From the NCBI RefSeq assembly GCF_021869535.1, contig NW_026262690.1:65294995-65358994 (forward strand): 64,000 bases of DNA, in the 5' to 3' direction. The notes beneath the pieces are model-generated. The model was not told the DNA's origin, did no database searches, and saw nothing but the letters and a program-made list of their open reading frames with translations. Origin of the DNA: Mytilus californianus. Taxonomy: Eukaryota; Mollusca; Bivalvia; Mytilida; Mytilidae. Each line of letters begins with the position of its first letter. Within the stretch, counting starts at the first letter, position 1. Shown here piece after piece: positions 1-15,100 of this stretch. The position numbers and the translations under genes are program-made.

Positions 1-196
1 ACTAAATTCCTGGGTATATATCCTTCCTTTTGTGAGATTTTGGACCACCACCATTCCTTTTCATGTTCATCTCCCTTTTTAAGGACTGTTATTTCATCTC
101 CAATAGTAAAGCTAAGTTCATCTGAATTTTGGCCATCATAGTCAAAAACAGCGTACACTGCACCGTTATTTAAGATACCCAGTTTTTCCTGTATAC
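1..196 (-). CDS. TP53BP2: ASPP exon 11: SH3 domain (partial, runs off the window)
   Basis: The exon opens after an acceptor reading ...ATTGTAG at 200-197. It begins S-I-Q-E-K-L-G, the ankyrin-SH3 junction of ASPP proteins. The SH3 hallmarks are all present: [15 protein letters not shown] with GDE (ALYDY motif and acidic RT loop), the triple tryptophan EWWWSK, and GYIPRNL, which lines the ligand groove. In vertebrates this SH3 and the last ankyrin repeat form the p53-binding face. A second AG at 190-189 lies 8 nt further in, but using it would shift the frame. The last codon in the window is split after GT, so the C-terminal residues and stop lie outside. Confidence 0.95.
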
Positions 197-3100
197 CTAC
201 AATATCAATAAATATTCAATTATAAAGGGGAAATAACTCTTGTATACTCAAATAGGCAAAAATCTGTACATTTGAACTGTTTTGTTAAAAAATAAAGTGT
301 ATATTTTCAAATAAATGACCAATCAGAACTCGAAACAATATCTACATAAATTTTGTGTGAACATTTCAAACTCTTCTATTTTTTTTTTTCAAAAACAAAT
401 GTAAACATTATCAATGTATTGTTTGAGAAGAATTACTTTATATGAAACAGGAAAATACAGATCTGAAGAATAATATAAGGAGAAATCTTTTACACTCCAA
501 TATATCTCGGTCTGTCTCCAAGCCGTCATTCATCATGTATTTTATTAATTGAAATGTTGAAAAATTACATACAAATTCCATTTATCAAAAAATTGTATAA
601 TCTAGCAAAGCAATTTAGATATAGTAAGATTTTTTTTCAAATTTTGTGACCACCCTTTCCCTTACCTCCTACAAGACTGTTGTACTCATGAAATGTGAGC
701 CCCCATATACTTAATGAATACATACTATAAAGATAATCAGAACAGTTATCAAATCCTTCCTCTTCCTCTTCACATTTCTCTGCTGCCGTCTCCTGGTCAC
801 TGATTGTTGTGGCGAAAATACATGCTCCATGTTCTACTAAGAATTTTACCATCGGTAAATTGTTACATGAAGCTGCACAATGTAAGGGAGTCCTGAAAGA
901 AAGTAAGTTAAGTTGATTAAATATCAAAGAAATCTTAGAATATTGGCCCATTCTGTACCTATTTAACAATATCTATTTTAACAGCCTAATTTCTAAAAAA
1001 AAGAAAATTAATTTTCTTAAATTGAAAACTTCTGCAATGGTAGCATCTTAATGCACAAAGATTACAACTCAAGGATTTAAAATTCATGTATAGTGCTAAG
1101 ATAAATTGTCATTAATATTAAAAAATACATATTTGATCATATTGCACTAGTATACCCACCAAAAACATATTTTATGAATGAAGCAATTATTTCAAGACTG
1201 AATGACTAGGATATCAATCACTACATAGTTTTGTCCCAACAATTCCATGCATGTGTAGTACAGTTGTTTATTTGTTATTATGTTCATAATGTTTATAAAA
1301 TCAATCAAAATAACTAGATGTCATCATTTTTTGTCAATATCTTAATATCACGATAAATATATTTCTTTTTAGATCTTTAGCATTTGAATAAAAAAAAAAA
1401 CAAAAAACTTGTATAAATCAATGTCTGGCCACACTGGATTTAATTGTGGATCAGATTGATGAACTGACATAACTATTACAGTTGCAGTATAAAGCTACAA
1501 TATGAAAATAAAGGCGAAATAGAGGGTACCGTACCTGAAACTGCCATAAGAGTCATAAATAAAGTGAAATGCAATTGATTACCATTTTCAAGTGTCACAA
1601 CTAAACACTAGCAACCATCAGCTTAGATGTATTTTATGTTACGTCTTGCCTATAACCAAAGTTATCGGATATTGCTTAAAGCAAAGTAAAGTTTGACAAA
1701 AAGTATGAAATTTTTTTGTGGAATGTACAAATGAATTTTGTGTAGTGTAGCTGTACATTAAAAACTTACCATCCATCACTATCAGGAGAATTTACATCAC
1801 AACCAAACTCCACTAAGAAAGTGACAATATCATAATGACCAGCACATATTGCATTATGTAATGCTGTAATTCCCTCATCGTTTGACTCACTTACATTAGC
1901 TACCTGTAAATAGAAAACAATTATAGACTTGATGTCCAGTGACAAATATTACATCCTTATTCAGGGTGAAAACATGTTAAACAATGAATCATATTAGAGA
2001 TCCAAAAAGGATGGTAAAACAAGGGGCATCTAATTTAATGTCTCAAATGTAACAAGACGTACAGCTAAAAAAGGCTATTAACTCTCGTACAATTAACAAA
2101 CTATTGTCAACACAATAACTCTTACAGTCGACAAAAAGCTACTACCAACATTACACTGAGTGGATAAAGATTGCTTACAATTTCTATAACACAGAATCTT
2201 CAACACACACATGACATACTTAATATTCAACCATGTTTCACTTAGGAATCTACTTTCACTGTTAGAAATATCAGATGGAAAGTACTTTGGTATTTCCTGT
2301 CTAAAAATGCTGTCAGGAAATAAACATTTGACCTACATAAGCATCAGTGTCAGTGTTCTCCCCAGGGCCTTAAAGCACCATGGTACCCTGGTGCTATCTT
2401 GGATGATTTTATAATAGAATGTATAGGGGCCATGGTGCTATATTTTTTGGAAAACCAGTGCTATGTTAATTTCCATGGTGCTATTTGAAAATTCTGGGGA
2501 GAACACTGAGTATTCAAAAAGTGGAAGTAAGAAAATATTTTTTATTGACCAGAAAGGCTGCCAAATGGTCATACTTCTATCATGGTTTGCTGTTGTTTCC
2601 ATATGTCTACTTTAAAGAAGTAGTTGTAACTAGTATTTACCAGTTTTGTGCACATCACATTACAAGTTATTACTCTTTTGTACAAAGTTTCTGTTCAATA
2701 AAGACTTTAATAAAATGTACTTAACAGAATCTTTAATTTTAAAATATGACATTCTTAAACTTTACATATTAAATTTATTTCATTAGGCATGCAAAATTAG
2801 AAACCTTTTTTTAATTCCTTTTTAAAAACTTTAAATGGTTGAAAAATTTGATGAACATGATGAAAGTAGACAAAAATATTACAATTTTTTTCATTATATC
2901 ATTCTGTGTGACAATAAAATGTTGAATGTGAGAAATAAAATTTATATGATACAAATGTAATGTTTGTAGAGTCGATTTAATATATAAATTCATGGACTTA
3001 AGTGCATTGAACTCCATCGAGTTGCTGCAACATTGCACAAGTTAATTAAAAAAAAAACTCTTTGCCCTACTTATCGCAGGAAAACTATGACAATGCAGAA

Positions 3101-6100
3101 AATCTTTAGTGTTTATACATGTAACACTTTAATAATACAATTATGACATAATTACTACTGGTAATTCTAATGGGTGTAACTGTATAACAACTTTTACACT
3201 AAAATTCAATTTTCAGAAACTCCTGAACTTGACCCTTTTATTTGATAAATTAAGGAATAATTGTATTATGTTTGAAGAATTAGTGATTTTACAGCAATTC
3301 ATCACTGTGATTAGTGAAGCAAAAACAAGTATAATAGACTGTATATATTACCGGTATATGAAAAAAAAAAAATTTTGTCCGTAAAATGTCAATTCCTATT
3401 TATATCATGTATATTATTTGAATGTTCTGGCATGGCAGATAAAACAGATGACAATACATAATACAACAAATAAAGAAAAAGAAAGAAGCTGAATTGTAAT
3501 AAAATATCAATTGAAACCAAAATAATCATATCTTGTAACTTAACTAAAATTCCAATACTTAAATTAAATTTCATACTGTCAGAACAGAATAAAATATATC
3601 TACAAACCTGACTAGCACATCTTTTCACCAATTCTAATTCTCCTTCCAAAGAAGCATCTAACAACAAGGCTAATGGATCGAAACTAACACGGTTTGCATT
3701 TTTGATAGAATTTGCATGTTTCAAATTCGTTTTCTTCCTCCGAACAACTGTGGTTTGTTCTATTTTTGGACTTTCTACTGGCGAAATGGAGGAAGAAGTA
3801 TTTGAATCGCTATTTTTATCATCTGTCATTTGTACATCCACTAAATTTCCCAAATCATCTACAGGCACTTTTTCTGGAATTTGATCCATGAATGAAGTAG
3901 CCTGTGTTTCATGCTGCATATTGTTAAAATTAAATGCATTTTGTTGATGTTGTGGAGAATGAACATTATATTTATGAAGCAGTTTAGTCATATCTTCATT
4001 TTCACTATCAGAATGTCTTCGTCTAATAGTCCTTGGTGTATTCCGATTGTGACTGACTTTATCTGAAGCAATGTCTGTATAATGTGGAGATCCTGGAGAA
4101 TGTAATCCATGTTGAGGTTGATGTCCGTGCCGTGTTGGTGATAGCGGACTGCCCTGTGACTTAACATTGTCATTTTTATTTTGATCCTTTGTTTCCAAAT
4201 CCTTTTTATTGTCTGTTTTCTCACTTGCTTCACCACTATATAACATATTAAAATTTTGTTGATATTTTTTCATGGCTTCAGCTCCTAAACGACCCATGTA
4301 AGTGTTTGCTATAAGATTCTTGGATGCATACCTTAGAGGCTGTTTTGAGATGTTGGTTGATGTACCACCATTTGGAACACTATTCAATGAATTGTCTGAG
4401 CCACCAGAATTTGAATTCGGTGGTGAATCTTTTGCTGATGAATGTCCATTTTCTACCTTATTTTTAGTACCGATAAAGCGAGAAGAATCCACTTGATCAT
4501 GTGATTTTTGCTGAGAATTAGTTTCCTGTCCATGTTTAACATAGACAGTAGGAGCACCAGTTGGTTGTAAAGGATCATTTATTAACGTTCCATGCATATC
4601 ATGTGCTATTTCTTTCTGAGAACCTTCACTCGATGCTGGTGAACTTTGTCCACTTCCACTTGTTCGAACTTCCTCGTTCACATTGACGGAAGACACAGGT
4701 GCATGTATCCTGTTTGTTAACACATTAGTACTGTAAGTTGTACCAAATGGTCTGGGTGCTAAGTATGTCAGATTTGTTGTAGCTGCTCTAGCTGGTATCG
4801 GTGGGGGAGCAGAATATGATTGTGAAATACTGTTTGTAGTTGATGTTGTAGACATACTCTGATGCCGCTTAGCAGCTTTTATTATTGAACTTGATAACTG
4901 ATTTTGAGAAAATCCATTTTGCACAGTTTTGGAGTCTGAATTAACATTAACGCTTAACGGAATTCTGATCTGTTCTTGTTTTGTTGTATTATTATTATTT
5001 TGTTCTTTGCCCTCGTTATCTTTTGAAATTTTCGACTTTTCAGGTAAAGAAAACTTTGTATTTGTTGGAAGAGTTTGATATTTTGGGTCTTGCTTTGCAA
5101 ACTCTGATTTCAAATCAATATCACCATTTTCTTGTTTATTTGAGTATTGTATATATGGCTCAATGGCAGCAATATTTGATCCAATTGGTCGATTTGATCC
5201 TTTGTTTTGATTGGCCATTTGCTTATGTTGTTCTGCTTGCTGAGCCTTTTTTTTCTTTAATCTTTGCTGAAGTTCTTGAATTCTGTTATCCATTTTGGAT
5301 ACTTCATCCTTTCTTTTACTTAACATTTCCCTGTGGGCATTCAACTTAGAGTTCTGTTGCTCATTCATTTTATTTCTCAACTAAAAATAAAATATGAAAA
5401 TATTTTTTCATTTATAGAATATTTCTAAGAACTCTTTATGCATGTCTCAATAGAATTTTTTATGTAATGCAAAGTTTTAAAATTATTCTAAGTATCAAAA
5501 TTACATTTTGAATAAATACAGTGTAATTATACTATCTGCATTCTTAATCGATACATGCACTGTTTAAATTATATGACTTGCAAAATTCAAATAATTTTTT
5601 AACTTGTTTATAAATATTATAGTGTTTTTTAATACAACGTTTAAGGAATTACATTCTACTTTGTCTATGTTACTATGCTTACAACTCTTGTAGAAACTTA
5701 TTCAAATATTAATACTTTCCTATTAAAAATATGGATATTTGTATGAAAGTGACAACTTTCACAGTGTGAGCCAAGGTATTCTAGTAATTGTTCCAGACAG
5801 TTCTTCAAAATATTCTTTGTTTGTACTATACCACATACATACAAAAAATCACCTAATTTAATTGGTTTTGTTCAGGATAGATGGAAAATGAAACTTTGAT
5901 AATGATGAGTTAAGTGTTTATAATGTCCAGTGGCAAATATTGCATGCATATCAGGTCAAGAACATGTTGGTGTGATATGAATAAGAACCATGTTTTGTAC
6001 TAAGCTGACATGCAGTGCCAGATTATTAAGATGCTAGTTCACAAAGTAGCAGTTCACAGGAAGACGTGTCATCATATTCTGACACATTACTCTGACTCTC

Positions 6101-9100
6101 AGCAGACCAGTCCTTGCCAATACTCCAAATTGCAGTGTATTTAGCAGAAAAGTAGCAACACCAATTTACAAGTCTTTAGTTTTCCCTAGCAGAGATAAAT
6201 CCAATGACCTTCCACACTTGAGAGTAGCACCCTATCACAACAGGCAAGACTAATAGTGCAGTTTTGAAAGTTAAAAGTTTGCCTATATTTCAATGTCTGG
6301 TACAATGTAATAATAAAAAAAGTCACATTTTCCTGCAAAAATATTAGATTTATTGCAGTATAGTCTCACTTACCATCAATTCTTGCTTTAGTTTTTCTAA
6401 TTCAATTGCAGCAGCACTTTTTTCTCCATTTTTCTGATTTGCTCTGTCTTTTTTTATTTCTTCTAATTGTTGTGTTAATTGTTCCACTTTGGCCACTGCC
6501 ATCACTAATTCTTTCTCTTTTTCAGTAAACAACGCTTTAACACTATCGAGCTCTGAATCTGAAGAAATAAATTTACTATCTCTAAAAATACTTAAATATT
6601 AAATTTAATATAAATATGAGATTATCAAATGATTTTGAATCATGTCAAGTGGGTTCTATATTTAAAATATATGAAAGTTTACTGTCTAACTATAGAAATG
6701 TTATCAAAATCTTTCTACACTATAAAAAAAATGTTTCCGATAAACATGACAATAATGATAATCCTTAAAACAACTTTACAATGTAATATCCTATTGGATT
6801 ATAATATTCATTTTGTTTTTAGGGAAGTTAGTGGGTAAATAAATAACACCACACAACGGAAGTTATAAATTTGGAAACACAAATATCCTGATTTTCTGTT
6901 AGTGCAGAATAAATCCAAATAATTTAATACTTCACACTTATTTTTTCCTGCTAAAGCAATGATATGATATTGGCCGATCAGTGCTTAAATAAACTTCAAT
7001 TTGAAACGTTTTGGTTTTCAATAACCTGCATGTATTACACCATTGCTCTCATTGGCAACACAACTGAAGCTCCTGGCAAATGACTTTTGTTTCAAAATAA
7101 ACTACATGCATCAGGACACACAAAACTCCCACTTGCAGAATAACAGAACGTTTCCAAAGTTTTGTAAATAGCAGTTCATCCCAAACAAAACTGTTGGATT
7201 TCAGAATGACAGACTAGAGAATCTCTAAAAAATAATATGCCCAGCAATTGAGTAAATGGGTCATAAATATTTCTTGACCAAGAAGGTAAATGAATATAGT
7301 TTCTAAGTAAAAGACTCAATCCCTTAATTTAGTCATTCATATAACTGAAACACTGCTAAAACTCCATACCAATCCCAAACAAAATATGTTAAAACCGGAT
7401 CTCTTCCTTAGCCGAGTTTCCATGCCAAAGCAATGTGAGACTAAGAAAAATAAGTCTCAATTCGCCGTTTCAAAATCTAATGCATTCTAGGTAATATTTT
7501 CAAAAGCGTACACCCAAACGTTGTGATTGATTTAAAACGAATTAACAGTGCAAATTCGACCAATGCCGTAACGTTATTTTCATTTTGGTGTACGAACAAT
7601 GAGATTACCCATAGTCCTTTAGATTCTGAAAAGGCAAATTAGTTTCAGATTGTGTCCATTTGTGTGTACTTACTTAAATTTCCATTGTTACTTTGCTGTT
7701 TTTCAACCTCTCCTCTGAGCTCCCTCAACTTTCTGAGTTTCATTTCTTGAGTTTCAATCTTGTCTCGTAACTTTTTCAATCGTTCATTTTCTACTGTGAT
7801 TTGCTGTTGTTTTTGTTCTTGTTGTTTCAAAAATTTGAGTCTTTGCTCCTTAGCAACCAGGACTTGCTGCTGACTTTCAATCTGATGTTGTTGTCGAGCA
7901 GCCATGTCCTGGAGCTCTGTCAAGGTTAAGTCCACTCCACCTGGTAACTGAAAAGACAGAAAACAAACTATTATCAAGCTGTCCTAGCAGTATCAAATCT
8001 TAAAATATTTTCTCTGCAATATCTACATCCTTGAAAAAGGGTGCTATGAATACAATGGTTGAGTCAGACTTTTATAATCCAGTTATTTTTCAGAATTTTT
8101 TTCAAGAATTAAGGTTCACATAAATGATACTTGGCTTGCTATATGTCACTCACAAATGTAGCCTCTTTATAACAGATTATTGATCAATGTATAAAGTATG
8201 GCTATTATATTTTCCTTTGCTTGTTGTAGGATTCACTTCAAATATTTCATGCAATTTCAAGATGAGAACATATTTAAATGCATACTAAAGGTGAAACACC
8301 ATGGATGAAGAGGGAGAAATGAAAAACAAAGGATTTCTTTGATATGGTAAAAAAATCATCCATATAAAAATCAAGAGATGTGGTATTATATATTGCCAAT
8401 GAGACAACTATACCCCAAAGTTCAAATGAAGTGGATGAAAGCAATTATAGGAAACCCTACGGACTTCAATAATGAGAAAAACCTAGTTTAGATATTCAAA
8501 TATAATGACAGTGCCTCTTTTACCTGAACATGCCATTTCTCAGACTGATAGAAGAAAGTGATTCTTTACAAAGTATGATACAATATACATAGAAAACACT
8601 AGTATATTGTCCATTCTTTTACAAATACAGAAATTTATTCAATTATTTTATATATATTTAAATGGCTCAACAATTCATTCTTTCACAAATACAGAAACAT
8701 ATTCAATTATTAAATGTTTTAAAAAAGCTCAACAATTTTAATTTAATATATTTCATATAACGCAACAATCCAGATGAGATAGAAATCAAACTGTTAAAAA
8801 ATTTGGCCTAATAAAAATTCATACAGATAACACATTATAAAAGTCATGCAACACTTACGTCAAGAATATTCATAACAATCTATGTGCCAAATACAGAATA
8901 TATAAAGGTGACAACTCAGGCTGTCACCGCATACAAAATCTTTACAAAATACATAAACATGGATTATAGAATTCTTGTGTCATAAAACTACAATCATAAG
9001 AAATAAATCACAAATGTAAATATCTGCGTCTTTTCATAACACAATAGGAACATCGCTTATCCTGTTTATGGAAGAAAAGTTGACTAGACTTACAATAATA

Positions 9101-12100
9101 AAATCTGAATCGGTTATCAATTTTGAAAAATACGCCTATTAAATGCACAAAAAAATGTATATTTTAGGTGATAGTACATAGACAGTCTAAGGTTGGTGAC
9201 TCCTTCGTCATTTAAAATCGTTTATCTAAAATATCCTGTCTTTTAATTTTTCTCTAGACATCCATTTTAAATGGACTTTCTTGAATTCCAATAACATTTA
9301 AAATAAGAACATAAGAACTACAAGAAACTTCATAACACATATCTGGTAAAATTCAAATACATGTTGTAATAACAACATAACAAAATAACTTTGATGGTTA
9401 TCACATGAACAAAAGAGAAATAAAACACCAACCTTTCTCCTCATTGTCTTTAGCAAGTATAAACAAAGTTATCTTTCCAAATAGCTTTATCACAAACAAG
9501 TCATTGTCTAAATACTCCAAAATATCTAAGAAGATTAGCCCCTTCAAGTGTTTTCACAGGTTTAAGATAATGTGAGGAATATTGACATTCTAATTATAAT
9601 GACACACCTTTCTTTGTTACCTGAACACACCTGTCCATAATCAATAATCAATCAATCTTGTAGGGGGTCATGCTACATTTACTTTTGGTAATTAGCATTA
9701 AGGATATCTTTGATCTACACCTGCAACCATCAGGTAAAATCATTGTCAAATATTGACATTATTTAAGTATATGTAAGTATTATATAACAGCTAATGATCT
9801 TCAGAATTCAAAAGTGCAAATAGGATAGATCTATTCATTCATCTTTTTGAGAGACTTCATTCACAAAGTGTGCAATGCAGTGTCAATTTCCAGTTGGAAG
9901 ATCAAACATTTATCAAACAAAGAAACCAGCAAACTTCAATTTACCAATCATAAGGAAAAGTACAGGTACTTAAACATTTTATATGACCTAGCTCATTCAC
10001 TTTGGATATCAATGGTATTTATAAATGCAATACTATAGAAATTTTGCTTGATTAATGAGGTCAATCAAACACTGAACCATTTTAATGGTCAAAAGTAGGT
10101 TAAACTCACCCAATTTATAAATCATAAAGGAGTGATATCTGTTAAGTATTTGCAATATTGAATACAGGACATTGTCACAATTATTGTTTTGTACAAATCA
10201 GTTAGCTGATAATAAAATATTAAAGGCTATACAACAACATGTAGGAGGAGATCTCCACATAGTGTGTCCAAAAATCTATAAATGACCATCAAAACTACAG
10301 TTATAAACTATAAATCAGTACATTATGTATTACCTCCATACACCTACAACCTTGGGCTGATTTATGTCAGTAAACATTCTGACATTATGTCAATTAGTAT
10401 ATTCCCTGTAGATATGTAATGGTCAAAGTCAATTTAGCCACAAGTAGGTCATATATATACATATTAACAGTCCACCAATACACAAATTATTCAGCACTTA
10501 ATGGCAGATCTATTGTTCCACTGCTCAAGTTCAGCAAAAGAGTATAGAAATGGTTATGTCCATTTGCAATTTTCCTCTGACCTCATCAGTGAATAAGTTT
10601 TTTAAATAACAAGCAAAGTCTGATTAAAAGTACAATATATAGAACTTAGTTACATTTGGGAGTGGAAATCTTATAAGTTCAAAGACAAAACAAAAATTCA
10701 AAATGCAACCCTGAACATTTTTGTTTATCAATACTAGCATTAGGAATACCATCCCATCCTATTATTAAGGTACCGTTGCCAAATTTTTATTTCAGATTAA
10801 CATTTCTAATACACCTTAAAAGTTTGACCTTGTTTATTTAACCATTTAAAAAAGTTTGAAAGACGATATTTCATATCAAGGAAAAATCAAAATTTAAAGA
10901 ATGAACCTTTTCCCAAAACTTCCAGTCAACATTTAATGAAACTTTTTCAAATGATATTTGGTTAGCCTATATAGAATGAATTTCCTTTTTGTTCAAACAT
11001 ATAAACATAATCTAAAACTTTTTAATTACACAAAATCTTTAGAAATCTAAAATTAAATATTCTAACTTCAACTTCTTACCCCATTGATCAAATATTAGCT
11101 CAGTAAATTGGAGTGTTGACACCAGTTTTAAGTTTTACTGGTATCTATAATTTGGTGATTACTTTTACATCAAATACATTAAATCTGTGATGTTTATTTA
11201 TCTATCTATAAAGGATTTGATGCACTTCAACTAAAGAATTTGATGAATTTAGATTTCCTTTATAATGGTGTCATTGCCTTAGTAATAAATGAATGTTTCA
11301 ACTTGAATTTTAAAATTTCCTCATAATTTGACTGCCATAAAATCCTAATCTACAATTTAACAAGCTATCTCATGTAAAGTCTTGACATGAAATCTTGACC
11401 ATCCTTCTTCCTGTCAAAAAATACCTCTGCATAATGTTAGGTTATGGTTATCTTGCAAAGAGATCTTCTAGAAAATATCATGGTTTTCAGTTTAAAAGCA
11501 GACACTTTGAACTTTCAAGTAAGACTTCAGTCACTGTCTTATTCCTTTAATAAACCAGACAAACAAAACAGGTTTAAAAAACCTAAACATCCAGACATTA
11601 ATTCGCTGTCAAAGTATTATGTGAAATAGAATCAATTCATATGCAAGTGTTTTATATCTATATGTTAATCATGTCCTACTTGATTCGTTTGCTATATATA
11701 AACATGTATGTATTTTCACTTCTGTTACATAGTTAATGAAGCTGAGCTGTTTTTGAACTAAACAAACATCTAAACATCTCATACCATGTATGTAAGACTA
11801 CTGTAAATCTGATGATTACATGAAATTCGTTTATCTACGTGCACAAAAAATGAAAATATAAGGCTACTGTTCATAAATGCATAAATGGTTTCATTAGCTA
11901 CTTTGTATATACCACAGAGATTCTATGAACTACAAATGTGATGTACAAATGTAAAGTTAAATGTCCAAGGCTGATAATTGGACTGACCAAGACAATACTA
12001 CTTCACAGTACATGTATAACCAAGTAACATTACTTGTAAAAATATTCAGAGACAGTGCAAAATATGACTAAACGTCTCACTGTAATCAGAGTATTTTGAT

Positions 12101-15100
12101 ATATATTAACCAAATCCTTTCTTTCGCAATGGGCTGAAATTATTCACCAGATGATCATTCTGATAAAATGAGTTCTAACTGCAACTTAATTAGACCCATT
12201 TTTATTGCAAAAGAACAAAGTCTCTTAGATAAGCACAGTAATTGAACATCTAATCTGAAATTTTCGTGTTTTAAAATCTACCATATTTACTAGTTCAATG
12301 ACAAGAAAGAATACAGGTTTAGAAACAGACTGACCTCTTGACTTTTTTCAATACACACTCATGCAAACCAGTTATGGCAGAATAATGTAGATTTCTATCA
12401 GTGCATTTTGATTATGAAAATGTTTGATAGTGCCTTGAGCAGTTAAAGAATATTGTAATTTTAGGATGACAACTTGTGAGATAAAAATCTTGTAAGCTGT
12501 CAAACTGTTTTAACAAGATATCTAGTCTACTAGAATTGCTTTCTACGCAGTTTAGTCATTAGAACATTTTTTTCTTCAATATTCATGAGAATATACTGTA
12601 CCATATATTTCTATGTCTCTATAAACCTTTAACTTATTGAAGTTTATAAGATGAGGGTTGGAAAGGATCATTTTTTATGCCAGCTTTATTCCATGTGTGT
12701 TTGTGCTTTAAAGCTGATTTTCACCCTGTTTCACGAAAATTGGTAAAACAAATTTCACCATTCAAGCCTCAAATGATATTTCCCTTTTGGTTACTTTTTG
12801 CATATGATGCTTTACGGCCTTCCCAGATTGTTTGTTATCTGGTAGACTTTTATAAGTATAAATATTTTTGATTAAAAAGCAATGTGATTTCATGTCATTA
12901 ATCATATTACTACCATAATACCAGCAACTAAGCCCATTACTTAAATCTTTTCTATAAGGACATGGTACACAATAACATGAACTTATAATGAGGTTTATTC
13001 CTTTTTGTTTTGCTACCACTATGTGGTTTCTGTTTTAAAGATTTGTCTGTCCCCTTTTCAAATGTTAAAATATATCCAATGCAAAATCTATCATTAAATC
13101 ATATTTAAATTTAGAAAATAATCTTCTTGAACCTGGAGTGTCATAATAATGATAAAAATAGGCAAAATTGAATGGATGGACAATCATTTTGGAAATATAA
13201 AAAGAAAGCAAATTTTATATTCAACATTACTCATCAAAAAAATATCTTACTATAATTTAACATATTATCTTTTACTTTTTAATTTAAGATAATTAGCTAG
13301 ACTTTGTGATAAATGAAACTTATATTATATTATATAATATTATTGATTCCAAACTAAATAAGAAAGTAAAGGACAAAATATGTTAACTTAAGGGAATATT
13401 AATTTGATTTCCTGACCTTGCAGAACTTTATATTTCTGATAAAAAGCTATAAAAATAATGATTGTCCCCAGAGATTGTTTAACAAGCATTGATACATACA
13501 TTTTTCATGTTGATCATGTTTTTATATAGCAAAATGGTTGTTTTCTATTTCCGTCGTACATATAAACAGACATTATGCCAAAACGACACCGATTCTCCTG
13601 ATAATTTTTCTACCTACCATGTTGACGTAGCTTTCTAACTGAGAATTTAGAAACTGTAGAGTAGTAAGATCCCAGTCTTCTTCATTACTGTCATATGAAA
13701 ATTTCCCATGTTGTCGTTCCATGATGTCAGTTTGTCTAACATGTTTTTATGATATGAATACAGGTAACTTCCAGGTAAGGTCACATTATAATACCAAGTT
13801 TAAACACAAAAAATAACAGGAAATGAGAGATTTGATAAAAAGTCCTTAGAAATGAAAAATTCTCCTCAGACTACTACAGGTAGATGAGTTATCACACAAT
13901 ATGGCTGACAACAGGTATTCATGGTCTGATCAATGGAGCATACCTCCATAAATAGCCTAAAGGTAAATCACAAAATACCTGTATGTAAAGGTGTATTGTA
14001 ATCCCCAGATTAATTAAACAAAGACTAATTATCAACAAACTGCTAGATAAGCTTCATTCATTGTAACATGACCATAGGTATCCACAAATGAATAAAATCT
14101 AGATATGTAATTAAAATTTAAAAAATATTTGGGTCATATTTTTAATAAGTTAGCGTCCTATCTGTGGCGGGAATCTTTAAGAGATAAATTATAAATTATA
14201 CCAGGTATTTTTACCTGGTGCTGAATTTCAAAGATAACTGTTCTGGATGGTTGGTCCAGGATGGGCCAAGGCTGTAGGTATCCAGTTTGAGTACTGAATA
14301 ATGAAGGCCTGTATTTGGTTAGGGTGACAAGCATTTCACTGAAACCTGATCTTGAGAAGTTTAAATGATCTAAGGTATCAAATGTTATCTTTCCATAAAA
14401 ACACGACCCCCAGGCCAACAACTAGATCCAACTTCTTGTAATACTTTCATTGAAACTTTATTTTAGAGAGTTCATGTGTATGAATCTGTCATTGGTGACA
14501 TTTCAAAGAAATGTAGCAAAATATTTCATATTTCTTAGCTTCTACACTTTCCTTGAAGTAACTCTCTTCTAACATTAATTTTTCCTCTTTGGTACTGCCT
14601 TACAAGCTAAACAAAGACCATTTTAAGAATAACAATTTACATATACATCTAGATATTCTGCAGAAAAAGTACAAATCTTCCTTTTATATAATCTGACTTT
14701 TTTTTATCTCCCATTATGAATATAAAACAGACAAAAATAAAAAAATACAAAAATTTAGCCAACTGACCAGTGAAAAAGTCCTTTTATTGCTGTTCATTAT
14801 CTTGGTTGTTGCTGGAGACTCTACAACAATGAACTGAATAAATTTTACCATACAGCAAGATCAAGACAGAACCTAGTGTCAACTAAATCATTTATCCGTA
14901 TATATTTGAGGATCTAGTAAACCCATCCCATTATATCCTTCACAAGGACCACAACATAGCTCTCTCTCTGCCTCCTTACCATCACACGAATCTTATCTGC
15001 ATGAAGCCACTGATCAAAGTTAGATACACCAGGAAGTACAGGAAACAGAGGCCAAGTAGAATATAAAGCCATGCAGAACAAAAAACAAACTTTGTAAAAA

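Noticed and set aside
3389-3607. Continuation of the large exon frame beyond the ankyrin match, ending in a hydrophobic tail
   Set aside because: The homology stops at CAG|GTTTGT and resumes in frame at 1903; the tail is intron read-through.
3702-5349. Several open frames on the plus strand
   Set aside because: They are complementary shadows of ASPP exon 8, with no family resemblance.
10555-10595. CACTGATGAGGTCAGAGGAAAA on the minus strand as a hammerhead core
   Set aside because: The bases between CTGATGA and GAAA cannot form stem II.
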